64,000 nt of DNA, from the NCBI RefSeq assembly GCF_963678635.1, contig NC_087069.1, positions 11,843,186-11,907,185 on the forward strand, written 5' to 3'. The notes under the pieces were generated by a model, which was not told the origin of the DNA, made no database searches, and worked only from the letters and a program-made list of their open reading frames with translations. Shown here piece after piece: positions 37,899-49,334 of the stretch. This DNA comes from Symsagittifera roscoffensis (lineage: Eukaryota; Xenacoelomorpha; Acoela; Convolutidae). How positions within the stretch are numbered: the first letter of the stretch is position 1; each line of letters starts with the position of its first letter. Position numbers and translations under genes: made by a program.

Positions 37899-38950
37899 CC
37901 CGGGTTGATAAAAAATGGTAAATCATACATTTTTCAATATGAAATAAATGCTTATCATACTCTTTCATACAATTTCATAGAACAAAATTATATATGAAAA
38001 TAGCAAAATAAGCATTTTTTTCCTTAATGAAAATACAAAAAAAAAATTGTTTCGACATTTTGTGTTTCAACCGAAACACTAACCAAGTATTTTTTGTCAT
38101 GAGAAAACCCAGAGTGTAACTGGCAGTTACCACGCAGATAAACTGCATTTGGTGGTTTTAGCCATAAAAGTTAGTTTAAAATTTTCACATGGAAATATAT
38201 ACCAAAAAATTAATTTTATGAATATGGCTAGATAATTTTTAATTTGAAAATTATGATGGTTGAGAAAAAGGTCTGTTTTTTACATATTTATTTTTAATTT
38301 AGCAAATGAATAAACGATAATAATCGTGTTTACAAAAAAAAACAATTTCTTTGATTTTGGAATTTTTTGGGTGAGAAACTCATCCTGGACTACGCTATAA
38401 ACACAAAAACGTCAAACTTTGCATGCAAAATATTTTTTTTTCGTAAAATTAAAATTTTAGCACAAAAGCAAGTTTGCACCCAAAAAAGGGATTTAATTTT
38501 TTTTACCTTAAGTTTTTACTTTTGCTTCTGAAAAAAATGCATATCATACAAATTTCATACATGAAAACTTTATGATAAGCATTTTTCTGACCGAAATTAA
38601 AATTATGTTTTTGATTGTCAAAATGCCCTATATCATAGATATAATTATATAAATCTATTTAAAATTACTCAGACTCGTTTTTTAGTGAATTTAAAAAAAA
38701 AATGACAAAATGACTCTTTTATAATTTTCATACTTGAAACTTGTATGATAAACACTTTTTATAAAAGTTTTAATTCATTTGTTTAATGACCAGAAAGCTT
38801 CAAAAGAGGCAATTAGACCAAAAATGTTCATTAAAAACTTCAAAAAACTTTTACATTTTGTATGAATTTTCTATGATAAGCACTTTTTCCACAGAGTTCA
38901 TATATGAAACTGTATGATAAGCATTTTTCTTCTATGGACGTCAACCCGGG
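37899..38950. mobile_element. Non-autonomous DNA element, CCCGGGTTGA ends, copy 1 (1,052 bp)
   Basis: It starts 'cccgggttga' and ends with the exact complement 'tcaacccggg'. 'ac' lies directly outside each end, a possible 2-bp target duplication. The interior has at least eight degenerate words of the type 'tgcttatcatacaatttcat' and its complement 'gtatgataagcattttt', in both orientations. There is no transposase. It belongs with the copy at 49.7-51.3 kb. If the 32.9 kb exon is real, this element sits in intron 1 of the GTPase-MACPF gene. Confidence 0.75.
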
Positions 38951-40368
38951 ACCCATTGCGACGTTTTGTATCAACCTAATTTTAGATGATACAAGTCGTA
39001 CGGCCATTTTTGCCGCACTCTCTTGTCTTTAATCTATTTTATGCCCTAGCTTTTCTTTCCAAATCAAGTTTTCTCGGCGTTAAGAGCAAAATTAATAATG
39101 TAATTGAAATTGCAGACTACAAATTTCGGAATGCCTCCAAATATCACAAAGCCACTGCGAGTAACGGATGGTTGCCAATGATGGTTTTTTCAATTTCAGT
39201 GCACCAGAGAAAAATTTACTGGCATTAAATATTAATATTAATTGAGTGAATATTAATTGAATTAGTCAAAAAACTTACATGAGCTTAATTCAAAACACTC
39301 AAAAAACATATTTGCAAAAAAAGCAGTAGAAATCACTAAAAATCATTTTCAAGGCATTTTACTCTTTTCAGGGAAGTTGGGCAAATATGGAAAAGTCAAA
39401 TAGTTCATAGCACTCTTCGTAATCATGTTCACCTCAAGGTAGAGCTTCCTAGTCGTAACATTATGATTCTAGGGTCATCACTATTTAATGCTTACATGTT
39501 TTGGCTAGATGAGCTTGACTAGAAAACATTTTCGATTAAAACTTTTAAATAATAACTGTTTTTCGGCGACTCGAGCACCTCGGTCAAAACAAGTTACAGC
39601 AGGCTTCCACCCAAACAGACAAATCTGGTGCACCTTTTGTTAGTTCAGTACAATTCAATATAGCTGCTGTAGATTTTTCATAGACTTCAGTAGCTTCAGA
39701 TTTTTAAGTCGAGGTTTGCAGTGGTTTTTTTTAATGACCACATTACAGCAAAGCTGCATATAAGTTTTTGTCACATAATTCACTTTTTGTGATGTCGGAC
39801 TTTTCATTCATGTTGCACGTTTCTGCTAATAGTTTGCTAAATCACAAGAAAATAAGCTCATAGCAGTTTGGCTTACTACTTAAAAAGATTTTTAAATCTT
39901 GTTTTTTGATAACATTTATTTATTCAAATTTGTCAGGTGATAAAAACAGCTACGTGTGGTTTACAAAAACATTGAGTCTCAGAAAATAAGCATACTGTTA
40001 GAAAAAATGAAAGCAGTCTTTACTGGACTGCACAAAGTGAATTCGTCACTGAAGTGTTGACTTGTGCGAATTAGATTCAACAGGTTAGACCAAGTTCTTA
40101 TCAACTAGATGACAACCATCAAAAAATTGAAAAATGGGTTGATCTGAATATTAAATTTGATGACTGTCGAACAACTCAGAAGAAGAAATTTAAAAAACAG
40201 ATATTTTGTAGCCTTTGAAGTAAATGTATTCTACTCACAGCCTTAGTTGTGGAAAAGACACCATGTCATAATAGTTATCAATTTTATATCCGAGCTTTCT
40301 TTAACTTACCTTTATTGCTCATTATAACGTTTTAAGCAATTCCAGGCAACTTTTTCTCATTAAATTAG
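38951..40368. other. Non-coding stretch before the 40.4 kb exon
   Basis: AT-rich and open only in short frames. It contains one isolated 'ctcgagcacctcggtcaaaac' word of the minisatellite near 39,570. Possible intron or promoter-side sequence. Confidence 0.4.
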
Positions 40369-40554
40369 TTTCGAGGGAAGAAAACGTTTTCGAGATGAGT
40401 CATCCGATTCCGAAAACAGTCAAAGAAATTTTGGAAGAGTTTGATCGCCTTGAAAAAACTGGAATCAACAATGAGAGGAAAACCGGACTGAGATGTGCAC
40501 TTAATTCTAACAGTATCAAACGAGCGCATGACAAATGCATTGTACTGATGAGTG
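40369..40554 (+). CDS. GTPase-MACPF gene, exon before the P-loop
   Basis: The open frame includes an ATG at 40,395 (MSHPIPKTVKEILEEFDRL...), so this could be the first exon. Upstream, 'ttttctcattaaattag' is an acceptor (exon start 40,369), and the frame is open back to it, so it could also be internal. It ends 'CIVLMS' plus one base at donor 'atgagtG/GTGAGT' (intron 40,555-42,515). Splicing to 42,516 rebuilds a codon for Gly and gives the strand-loop 'IVLMSGETGVGKS'. That is what a GTPase G1 needs, and is strong support for this intron. The N-terminal ~45 residues are helical and charged, with no signal peptide. Confidence 0.85.
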
Positions 40555-42515
40555 GTGAGTCCTTGTAGAAATTTAAAACATTAAAAGCATTTTTTTTAGG
40601 GTTGCATGAAATTTTGGGATTAGAATTATTTCTATAGCAGATAATTTTGGTCGCCAAAATCCTGCAAAATTAAGAAAGTTATAGGGTTCACAGTTTTGAA
40701 TGAGCTATCGAACATCAATTTAGCAAAACTAATTGTTCTGTTTGAAAAAAGAACGTTTTAAAACTACTTAAGCATCATCAAATTTGATGATCTTTTATGC
40801 TAAACTAAACTCCTCTCTAGAAAAACCAAATTTCATTACGCAAGGATGCAAGGTGGATAAATGTATTTTTTTTTTAAATGAAATTATCTAATTTAGTCTT
40901 AACTAGTTTGTCTAACTGCTGGTAAAGTTAAAACTGCTTATTTTCATTGCCTATAAAAACGCGATAGAATATCCAAAGAGTTTTTTGCTAATTTTACCAA
41001 AGATTAGGTTTCGCGGTCTAGAGTGTGTTTCTTTACTAATAGAAACACTCAATATTGCAAAATATTTCTTAGTTCTAAGATTTTTCAATGAGATAACAAT
41101 ATCACTTAAACTACACATATTTTATAATCAAATACTGAAACACAATGTTCTGAAAAAGGATTTAACACTTAAACAATTTTTAATTACAACAGGCGGAACA
41201 GTGAATCAACAATTTTTTGTTGAGAAGTTAATAAAACAAGAAGGTTCAAAGAATTTTTTTTTTGTTTTAACTGGCTTAATGAAACGCTTTTTTTAATATT
41301 AATTTTTTTGTCACAGTTTTATCCGTTTTATTTCAAAGAACTGAGCATCAAACAACTATTGAACTTACTAAATAAGTAACTTGAAAATTTAATGCATAAT
41401 GAAAAGCTGCAAATTATTTAGACTTTTTGTTTTCTGCGATTAAGAAAAAAAATTCAATATAAAAATTTTGTTTAATTGACAAATACTGATTTTTTAACAA
41501 CTCGTTTATTAGAAGCCCAAAATAATAATTTCTTGAAATTTAATCATTTTAATTAATTTGATAGTTTGTTTCTAATTGGTTGTTCCTACTTTAGAAAAAA
41601 AACAATGGAATATTTTGCTTTGAGTCTTTTTATTCAGACATTTTTCGGCTACCAAATCTCGGCGGAACTGTTTATTCGATTAGCAGATAAAATTACGTAT
41701 AAGTTTTTGCATATCCAAACCAGCAACTAAATAAGAAAAGTTTGCATAACAAGCAAAATTACTCAAAAAACCTAATTTGTTGAACCGATTTGTTCTCTAT
41801 TTACAATTTTGAGTTGATATGCTAAGAAATGTCCCTAATAATCAATATTCGATAAACAAGAAATCTTTTAATATTGAGCCGCAATTCTAACAGATAATAC
41901 TGATAATATACCTATAGAATACTTGAAGGCAATGATATTAGAATTGACTTTTTACTTATAACAGCTCGTTTCATGACTAGCAGAACAAAATTGCATCTTT
42001 CGCTCTTTTTTTCTTGGCTTTGGCTGGTAATTTTTCAAAAAATCTTCAGTTCTCAAATCTATCTGAACTGTTTTGCACTTTGCACTTCTCTTTTAATTTT
42101 TCGATTTCTTGAAATGCCTTTGTTTACAGGTCAAATAAATCATTTTTCGTAAATTTTTAGCAATTCGGTCTGAAAGTATCATTACAAGGCCATACTGTGT
42201 GTTTTGTGAGCTGTGAGCGCATTCCCCAACAAGGATGTCACCTTTGTTCTTCTTTTGTTCTTTCATTCTATTTGATCTTTCCGACAATTTTTTTTTATGT
42301 TTAAAGACTTGCCTCTGTAATCCAGAAACATACTGAAACAAAATTATGCGCCTATCCAGTGCACAGTTTAGCCACGTAATGGTATGTTTGCCAAAATAAC
42401 TTCCGCAAAATTAAGTTTGAATAAAAATTGTGATTTTGTTAATAATTGGCCGAAATCAATGATTCGTTCAAAATCAAAGATATTTATTCTTGTTCAAATA
42501 ATTTGCACACTGTAG
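40555..42515 (+). other. Intron, 1,961 bp, GT-AG, phase 1
   Basis: Begins GTGAGT and ends 'cacactgtag'. The 103-codon frame at 40,985 and the other short frames inside it have no motif and are taken as chance. No repeat is recognised in it. Confidence 0.8.
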
Positions 42516-43360
42516 GTGAGACGGGCGTGGGTAAATCTTCTTTGACTAATAACGTCTTTGGAGTGGACTTGTGTCGAACATCCAACGTAACGTCAGAAAC
42601 AAAAGCAGCGACTGAGTTCAGTCTGAAAGTGGAACTACCGAGGCTCAAGATATCTGATATGCAAGTTAGCATAGTGGATACACCAGGTATGTGCGATACT
42701 GAGGGAATAGGACAAGATGCCAGAAAGGTTCGAGCGATCCAAAAGTATGTCGATAGCTCTGTTGGCCAAGATAACTACCCGAACATGATTCTTCTTTTGA
42801 TCAAAGCCACCGACAATCGTTTTGTTGGCAAAAACAGCAAGCTTAGTAAAACAATTCGATCTCTTGAAGCTCTGAATACTATTGATAGAAATTGCCCAAA
42901 TTTGATTGTAGTTATCACTCATATAATGAGCATTGCAAAAAAGTTATGGGATAAACAGAAACAAGAGATTAAAAAATGTGTGAAGAACGTTTGTTTCATT
43001 GATCCACCTGTTGCATTCGTTGAGAACGAAGCGCGAGAATATGACCTTGAAATAGAGGAAACAACTGGGTACTCTAAACCTCCAAACGGAGATGTTCAAC
43101 CGCTAAACGTCATTGAGGCAATTTTGAAACAATTTGATGATAATCAGGACCGATTAGCTCGTACAGCATTGAACGAAGTCTGCTCTAAAGGAGATCTAGG
43201 ATGTAACGCAGAGGAAACACTTAAGGTTCTTGCAACAGATATGTCAACCCCAATGACCAATGAAGAGCAACGTATCAAGAAGATGCTAGAAGAACAGTGC
43301 GATGTCAATGAAATTGAACGAAAAATGCAAGAGTACGCGGAGAAAGATAAACTCGACAAG
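42516..43360 (+). CDS. AIG1/GIMAP-like GTPase domain exon
   Basis: Encodes ~281 residues. With residue 1 at the ATG at 40,395, G1 is GETGVGKS (54-61), the G2 region is around SETKAAT (80-86), and G3 is DTPG (108-111). These match the AIG1/GIMAP-type and related septin-like small GTPases, where binding of GTP is used for membrane-linked assembly. The G4 region reads VVITHIMS. The family usually has an Asp where this has no acidic residue, so nucleotide specificity may differ. The G5 region is probably FVENEAR. After the domain comes a charged helical tail (EEQRIKKMLEEQ...). The exon ends in phase 0 at 'gacaag/GTATTT'. The frame reads on into the intron to a stop at 43,456, which I regard as read-through. 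The gene shows no signal peptide, which points to the cytosol. Confidence 0.88.
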
Positions 43361-44472
43361 GTATTTTTATTTTCTCAACTTTTGTCATTTTCAGCAATAA
43401 CAGACAGATTAGTTTGTATTGGTCCTCCTTTTTTAAAACAGTTTAGAGTACGATAAAAAAACAGTATATCATTAAATTACAAAAAGAAAACTTGAAAAAA
43501 ATCCGGCGAACTAAGCAGTTCAGAGAAAAAAAACTCATTTGATTTTTTAAAAATTTTCTGTTTGTAAATTCAAAACGTAGAAAAAATTGGTTGTTCTTAG
43601 TTAAGAAGAAAGTAATTGAATGTTTTTGCTTGAGGTGTTTCTGTTCTCAAGATTTTTTTTTTGCTTTTTAGATAGCCAACTTGACAAAAAAATATTCGGG
43701 TTGAATATCAAAATTGAAAAAAAAATTAATTTCAATTGTGATAATTTTAAATTATTGGGGTTTTAAAATTGCCAGTTAGGCCAAATTCGAACAATAAACG
43801 TGGAGTTTAGTCTGTTCTATGAACGGTAGAACCCCTTTTAGTCAACCTGAGAAGAAAATAAAAAATGAATGGGGCAAACCATTCTGTTTGATTAGTACAT
43901 AATTAGATGCCAACTATATCATCTTTTACTGAACAGTGCGTGCGTGTGAGGATTTTTTTTCCCAGAATTATATATTTTTTTAAATTACAAACTGTTTAAT
44001 TAAAAAGCAATCAGTGCAACCAGAGAATAATTCTGATACCAATTGTAGCTCATAAGCAGGTCAAAGTTTACTCATTAGTAGCGATAGAAAAAAAATGTAG
44101 CTTGCATTAACCACATCAAATTGACCATTAAGTACACCCAAATTCCAAACTGCTTCAATTTTTAAAAGTTGATGAAAAATGAAAAGTTTTTCGACATATC
44201 CTTTTTTTAAACAGTCCTACTTTCGCACCTGTTCGGAAGAAAAAACTTCTCATCTGCGGCTACTGATTACAACTTAATTGCACATTTGTGATTAATTTTC
44301 TAATTTTTTATCAAATTAGTTTTCAAAACGGGTAGACGCCAAAATTCGGTTTTTAATCCCTTGATATAATCATTTGAAAGCTGTTGTTTTTACACGCGCA
44401 CGCGCTGGTCAGCAATCAATGATCGGCTATGCAGCTAAATAAAATTTGAAGTGAAGTTGCAATATGTTTTAG
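43361..44472 (+). other. Intron, 1,112 bp, GT-AG, phase 0
   Basis: Begins GTATTT and ends 'aatatgttttag'. It contains a partial copy of dispersed repeat family 2 (43,745-43,955). Confidence 0.7.
43745..43955 (+). repeat. Dispersed repeat family 2, copy c (partial)
   Basis: 'ggggttttaaaattgccagt', 'gaacaataaacgtggag' and 'gtgcgtgcgtgtgaggat' follow the order seen at 33.7-33.9 kb, but with strong divergence. Confidence 0.4.
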
Positions 44473-45729
44473 CGTGATGTTGCCGAAATTGGTAGCTTCT
44501 GTCGAAAAATTGTAAATGACTTGGGCATACGATCTATAAGCGAGCTGCAAAAGTAGTCTATGCAGTTTTTGCTTGATCTTACTGGTTATGAACTTGAAGA
44601 CAGAGCAAGGGCTACCTTTGCTGAAATCTTTGATCTGAACAACTCATTTACTCTCCCAGCAGCTTGTCAGGACCTCCGCAGAGGGTTCAACGTTCTTACG
44701 AACGAGTTTTCTAACGCACCTTTATTCGCTGATTTACAATTTAGCAGAAAAATTTTCTCTTCACTGAAGAAAACGAATTTTCATAGGACTTATTTCAATT
44801 ACGAAGTTCATAACAACACAGATGAGTTCATAAAGTCTTACTTAGTCCAAAAGCTGAAGAACGATTTATGCATATCGGAAAAATACAAAAGCATTATCAG
44901 CCCAATTCGCCCTCGTCCTCAAAACGATAGGTTCAGAAAACAGTTTTTACTATGCGATTGGGAAGTTCGAATTAGGCAGATTGAAATGCCTGATCCAAAA
45001 CAGTTGCTTCCTAGCGTTCAGTTTCGGACGGCATCGCGCCAGCTTCCGGAAAAATGTGATGTTTCTGATGGATTTTCCATGCAAAAATTTGAAAGTTTCT
45101 GCAGGCGGTTTGGCACACACTTTATCAGGAAGGCTTTCTGCGGTGGCCATGTCCAAGTAGGAGGCTACATGAACAGGATACGGAATGACACAGTCAATCA
45201 GATAATCTCGGATGAAGTTTTTAAAGTAACCGAACACTGGTGCTCCAAATCTTCGCCCGCGGCAGAATTATCTCGACTAGCTATCCTGAACTTAGACATT
45301 CACTTAAGTGACTCCAACCAAACAAACGACAATCAGCTAACAGTCGATCAAAACACATCAAAGCTGACCGCAAAAACTTCCGAAGAAATGAGTCAGTGGT
45401 TGTTTAACTTGCCCAATGAAATGGTTATTCTCAAAAACGATCTTGAAATTAGTCCAATAAGCGAGCTGATCAAAATCGCAGGGTTTCCCAAACAAGCTGA
45501 AGCGATGGATTACGCGCTGGTATTTATTCTCTCTAATGTGGCAAAAATGTCCCAAATTTTTGCAAAGCAAAATCAAGAAATGGAAGCCATCGAAGCGGAA
45601 GTAAAATGGGAACAAACTAAAAGAAAAAAAGAGGAACGGAGACGACGCGACATGGAGGAGGAGAGGCTGCGTGACGAAAGGGCGGTCGACTATTATTTCA
45701 GGCATTCCAACTTTTTTGATGGATTTTGA
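44473..45729 (+). CDS. MACPF (perforin-like) domain exon
   Basis: After acceptor 'ttttag' the frame reads 27 residues (RDVAEIGSFCRKIVND...), then TAG at 44,554-44,556, one codon (TCT), and an ATG at 44,560 that opens 389 codons. From that ATG, residues 39-48 (LRRGFNVLTN) look like the MACPF N-terminal strand. Residues 184-196 are FGTHFIRKAFCGG, which matches the MACPF signature (aromatic-GTH-aromatic, six residues, GG). Residues ~340-380 form a highly charged coiled coil (KRKKEERRRRDMEEERLRDE). MACPF proteins form pores or act on membranes. Lacking a secretory signal, this one may work inside the cell. The true 3' splice point is unresolved: no GT in the needed phase lies near the coiled coil, so the read to the stop at 45,729 may include intron. 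Confidence 0.85.
44554..44562 (+). promoter_or_regulatory. In-frame stop followed by ATG (TAG TCT ATG)
   Basis: The TAG sits in the frame that runs from the acceptor at 44,472 into the MACPF domain, and the first ATG of the MACPF frame is only three bases later. It could be the true end of a GTPase protein, a reinitiation or readthrough point, a mutation (one base from CAG), or a sequence error. Confidence 0.6.
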
Positions 45730-46169
45730 CATAATTTTTCTAGCCAAGTATTAACGGCCGGACAAAAAAGCAAGTTCAACTGTTTCATGTACCGATTTTT
45801 TTGCGATTCGAATATTGTTATATCTTACCTTGCATGAAAATGACCAGATATTTATCAAATTTTTAAAAAAAATGATGGCTTTACGTAGGTCCAAAAGCAA
45901 ACTAAGCCAAAAAGTACATCAATAAACTCATTTAAAAAAACCTTAATAATTCATTACAAACACTGGATCTCATTTTTTCAAGCAAATTTTATAATGCTAA
46001 TTTTGAAGTTTTCTCAAAACGTACATACTTTTATACAAATTTTAGCTGCCATTCATGAAGTAAGCAGGATATAAACAAGTAAAAAACCACCCACCTCCCC
46101 TTTCATCCCCTATCTGTCCCCCTTTTGAAACATCGAAGGTAAGATTTGTGATTCGATCGCCCTCATCAG
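45730..46169. other. Probable intron between MACPF and coiled-coil exons
   Basis: AT-rich, ending in a C/T-rich tract (46,085-46,125) before acceptor 'cctcatcag'. The matching donor is not identified. Confidence 0.5.
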
Positions 46170-46298
46170 ACTGGAGAGGGAGAGAATAGAGAGAGAACAA
46201 TTGCGAAGGACCATGAGAGCAGCTCAGAGAAGGAGAGAAGGGATTGAAGATTGGGCGGAACAGGAGCGTGATCAAAGAGTCAGAAATGAGAGGCAGAG
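46170..46298 (+). CDS. Coiled-coil tail exon of the GTPase-MACPF gene
   Basis: In the frame a-ctg-gag-agg this 129-base exon encodes 42 codons of Arg/Glu-rich helix (LERERIEREQLRRTMRAAQ...) like the end of the MACPF exon. It is bounded by 'cctcatcAG/' and 'ggcagaG/GTGAGT'. It enters and leaves in phase 2. The next exon at 49,091 also starts in that phase and stays open, which supports both. Its link back to the MACPF exon needs a phase-2 donor that I cannot find, so a short exon may be missing or a non-GT donor used. Confidence 0.7.
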
Positions 46299-47423
46299 GT
46301 GAGTTTAGTTTGAATCAAAAGTTTTCTTACTGAAAAATCATCATTCTTGGAGAATTATTAATCTTTCATGAAAACTGACTAATAGTAATATTGTTTTAAG
46401 ACAGAAAAAACTCCGGAAAAGATGTTTTGAAACCGATTATTTAAACCATTTCAAGTTTGATTCAAAATTTTGTTAATTTTTATTATTCAATACATAGTTT
46501 TTCAAATGTACAACTGTTTATACTAAAGTTGATCTCAATCCATTTTGTCAGTCAAATTAATCTCAATCCAAAAATCTCAAAAAAGTTACAATAAAAATCG
46601 CATATTCTGATAACTACCAAATTTGGGAAAATAAAAGGTAGATTTCTTTGGTATTTTCGAGGAAGATTTCATGTTAGAGTGATTTATAAAAAGGTTGATA
46701 ATGACAGTGATGGACTATTTGTGCTCGAGGCGACTTTTCTCCAGACAAGCTTCGATTTCTATCATCCCAATTTTGTCAGCTTCTTTCAAATCATTTGAAA
46801 AATTTTGACGTAGAGAACCTCAAATTACAAAGAATTTTTTCTGCGACCATTTATTGTAAAAATCATAGGGGATTGGGCGCAGAATTGAATTAAGGACAAC
46901 TCAAGTTGGGATAGTTAACGAGCGAAAATTGTTTTCTATTATAGCGTAAGCAGCAAACTATATCATTCTGATTTGAAATTAGGCAAGCAATTTGCTTCGA
47001 CAGAAACGATATGGAGGCACATTTTATCACTTTTGTTTTAAATAAACATGTGGACGTTAAAATTAAGAAATTCAACAGAACGAAAAAAAAATTACTTCTT
47101 TTTTTGTTTTCTTTGCACATTCTGTGACCACTAAAACAATTAGAAATCTTTTTATCGGATCCAAAAGATCAAATTTATCAAGATCAGATTCTTGCAATTA
47201 GTCAAGCTTACGGAAATGAAATAAACAGAGCTACAATCAATCATTACAAACTTAAAATCTAACTAACTAAGAAACTTCACACGTTTTCGTTTCTTTTGAT
47301 CTATTTGGTGTACTTCAAATTTGTTTCAAGTGGTCTGGCGGAAAAGTGTAAAAATATGTTTTTAGGAAAATTTTGAAATTGAAAAACAATTCAAAAAAAT
47401 ATCAAGCGTTCAAGAGTTCAAGC

Positions 47424-48414
47424 GAAATCAGTAAAGTTTTGGCAAAAATTGGCATTTGCTAAGTGTTACCATAGAAATTGTTCCTATTATCCTGGAAGTT
47501 TTTCCGCTGTTGCAAAAGTTTTTTTGTTCCATTGTGGTAAACTTGTTTAAAACTGAGTCAAAAATATCGTCAGCAGTCAATTGGAAGGTTTAACAGAAAA
47601 ACTACAAATTTACGTTTTTTAGTGTGCGCCCCCGCTAGTAATTATATAAGCGCAATCAGTAAAGCTTTGGCAAAAAATTGGCATTTGCTAAGTGTTACCA
47701 TAGAAATTGTTCCTATTATCCTGGAAGTTTTTCCGCTGTTGCAAACGTTTTTTTTTATTCCCTTGCGATAAACTTGTTTAAAACTGAGTCAAAAAATATC
47801 GTCAGCAGTTAATTGGAAGGTTTAACAGAAAAACTACAAGTTTACGTTCTTCTAGTGTGCGCCCCCGCTGGTAATTATATAAGCGCAATCAGTAAAGTTT
47901 TGGCAAAAAATTGGCATCTGCTAAGTGTTACCATAGAAATTGTTCCTATTATCCTGGAAGTTTTTCCGCTGTTGCAAACGTTTTTTTTTGTTCCCTTGCG
48001 ATAAACTTGTTTAAAACTGAGTCAAAAAATATCGTCAGCAGTTAATTGGAAGGTTTAACAGAAAAACTACAAGTTTACGTTCTTCTAGTGTGCGCCCCCG
48101 CTGGTAATTATATAAGCGCAATCAGTAAAGTTTTGGCAAAAAATTGGCATCTGCTAAGTGTTACCATAGAAATTGTTCCTATTATCCTGGAAGTTTTTCC
48201 GCTGTTGCAAACGTTTTTGTTTTGTTCCCTTGCGATAAACTTGTTTAAAACTGAGTCAAAAAATATCGTCAGCAGTTAATTGGAAGGTTTAACAGAAAAA
48301 ATACAAATTTACGTTCTTGTAGTGTGCGCCCCCGCTAGTAATTATATAAGCGCAATCAGTAAAATTTTGGCAAAAAAGTGGCATTTGCTAAGTGTTACCA
48401 TAGAAATTGTTCAC
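47424..48414 (+). repeat. Tandem array of ~232 bp, about 4.2 copies
   Basis: 'cagtaaag' anchors occur at 47,429, 47,657, 47,889, 48,123 and 48,357 (spacing 228, 232, 234, 234). Copies 3 and 4 are almost identical, so two 63- and 77-codon frames share their first 55 residues. These frames are not genes. The array lies inside an intron of the GTPase-MACPF gene. Confidence 0.92.
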
Positions 48415-49090
48415 GTACGATTTGAAGATTTTGTTTGAAACCATTTCGATTAAAACGTGGACTACCAATATTGAAACGATCCCTGCAACCTAAACTTTCA
48501 GTTTTGCTTCGTAAACAAACTATGCAGCTTAATTTTTGCTATACAATAAAAAATTAAGGAAAACAAAAGTTAAAAAAACGTTCGAAAAGCTGGCATATTT
48601 TTGAGGCATGTATTTCAATCCATCTCAACATTTGGAATCCTTGACCAAATTGTATCGAGTTTTTGTGGTATTTGAAAAATCTCAATTTGTATGGTCCTGT
48701 GCGTATTCTGCTTTGAACGGAATTTCTTAACAGAGAAACAGAGTTTTTACCTCTCAAATACTGGCTCAAAAATGATCAGTTTGAGTTTTTTGAAAATTTA
48801 AAATAAGTTTTTCAATGCTTCGAACAAACATGAAAAATACAATATAATATCGATCTTCAGTGTTTTTTTTTTACTTATGCGATGGCCAATTTTTTGAGCT
48901 TTCTAACTGCTGGTAACTTATAGTAATTGTCTAAATCAAGCTGGATCTGCATATAAAGTTCTTTAAAATCATAAGTAATGGCATGTTTCTGTTTTTTTTC
49001 CAAACGAACATAATCGGATTTTTATCTCAGCTGCAAACTTATGCAAAAAGCGTCAACCTAAAATTTTATTAATTCTATTCTTATCTGTAG
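48415..49090. other. 3' part of intron, nothing recognised
   Basis: AT-rich with no supported feature. Confidence 0.45.
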
Positions 49091-49334
49091 GCCATTTACA
49101 TCAATTGGAGCTCGACAAGCTTGGACACCACAGTCAATGTCCGCTGAAGCAGAGAGAACCAGAGTTTCCCTCGGCCGCGACCCGAATAATGCTGACACAA
49201 ATTCTACGCGAGTTCAGAGTTCATACAACTCTCGGCCATCTACGTCTAATGAGCTAATCGGTAATTATTGGTACAAGTTTTTCGGTGCATCTCAGATTCG
49301 TTCAAATTTATCCAGATCAGATTCCTCCGATTAG
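49091..49334 (+). CDS. Terminal exon of the GTPase-MACPF gene
   Basis: After acceptor 'ttatctgtag' the first base completes an Arg codon begun in the coiled-coil exon. The frame then runs PFTSIGARQAWTPQS... to TAG at 49,332-49,334, about 80 residues rich in Ser, Asn, Arg and Thr and probably disordered. GC content and codon use are coding-like compared with the intron. A donor-like 'atcg/GTAATT' at 49,260 could allow another exon, but the frame stays open to the stop. Confidence 0.65.

Larger units (their letters stand above)
46299..49090 (+). other. Intron, 2,792 bp, GT-AG, phase 2
   Basis: Begins GTGAGT and ends 'ttatctgtag'. It contains the ~232 bp tandem array at 47.4-48.4 kb. Other frames in it lack motifs. 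Confidence 0.65.

Noticed and set aside
40985..41296. 103-codon frame inside the intron before the GTPase exon
   Set aside because: AT-rich, with no motif and no splice sites in phase. The rebuilt G1 loop requires this region to be intron.
42484..45747. - strand frames opposite the GTPase and MACPF exons (up to 129 codons)
   Set aside because: They are shadows of the + strand coding exons, where the recognised motifs lie.
47813..48279. Two nearly identical proteins starting MEGLTEKLQVYVLLVCAPAG
   Set aside because: They look like a gene family but are neighbouring copies of the 232-bp tandem repeat inside an intron.
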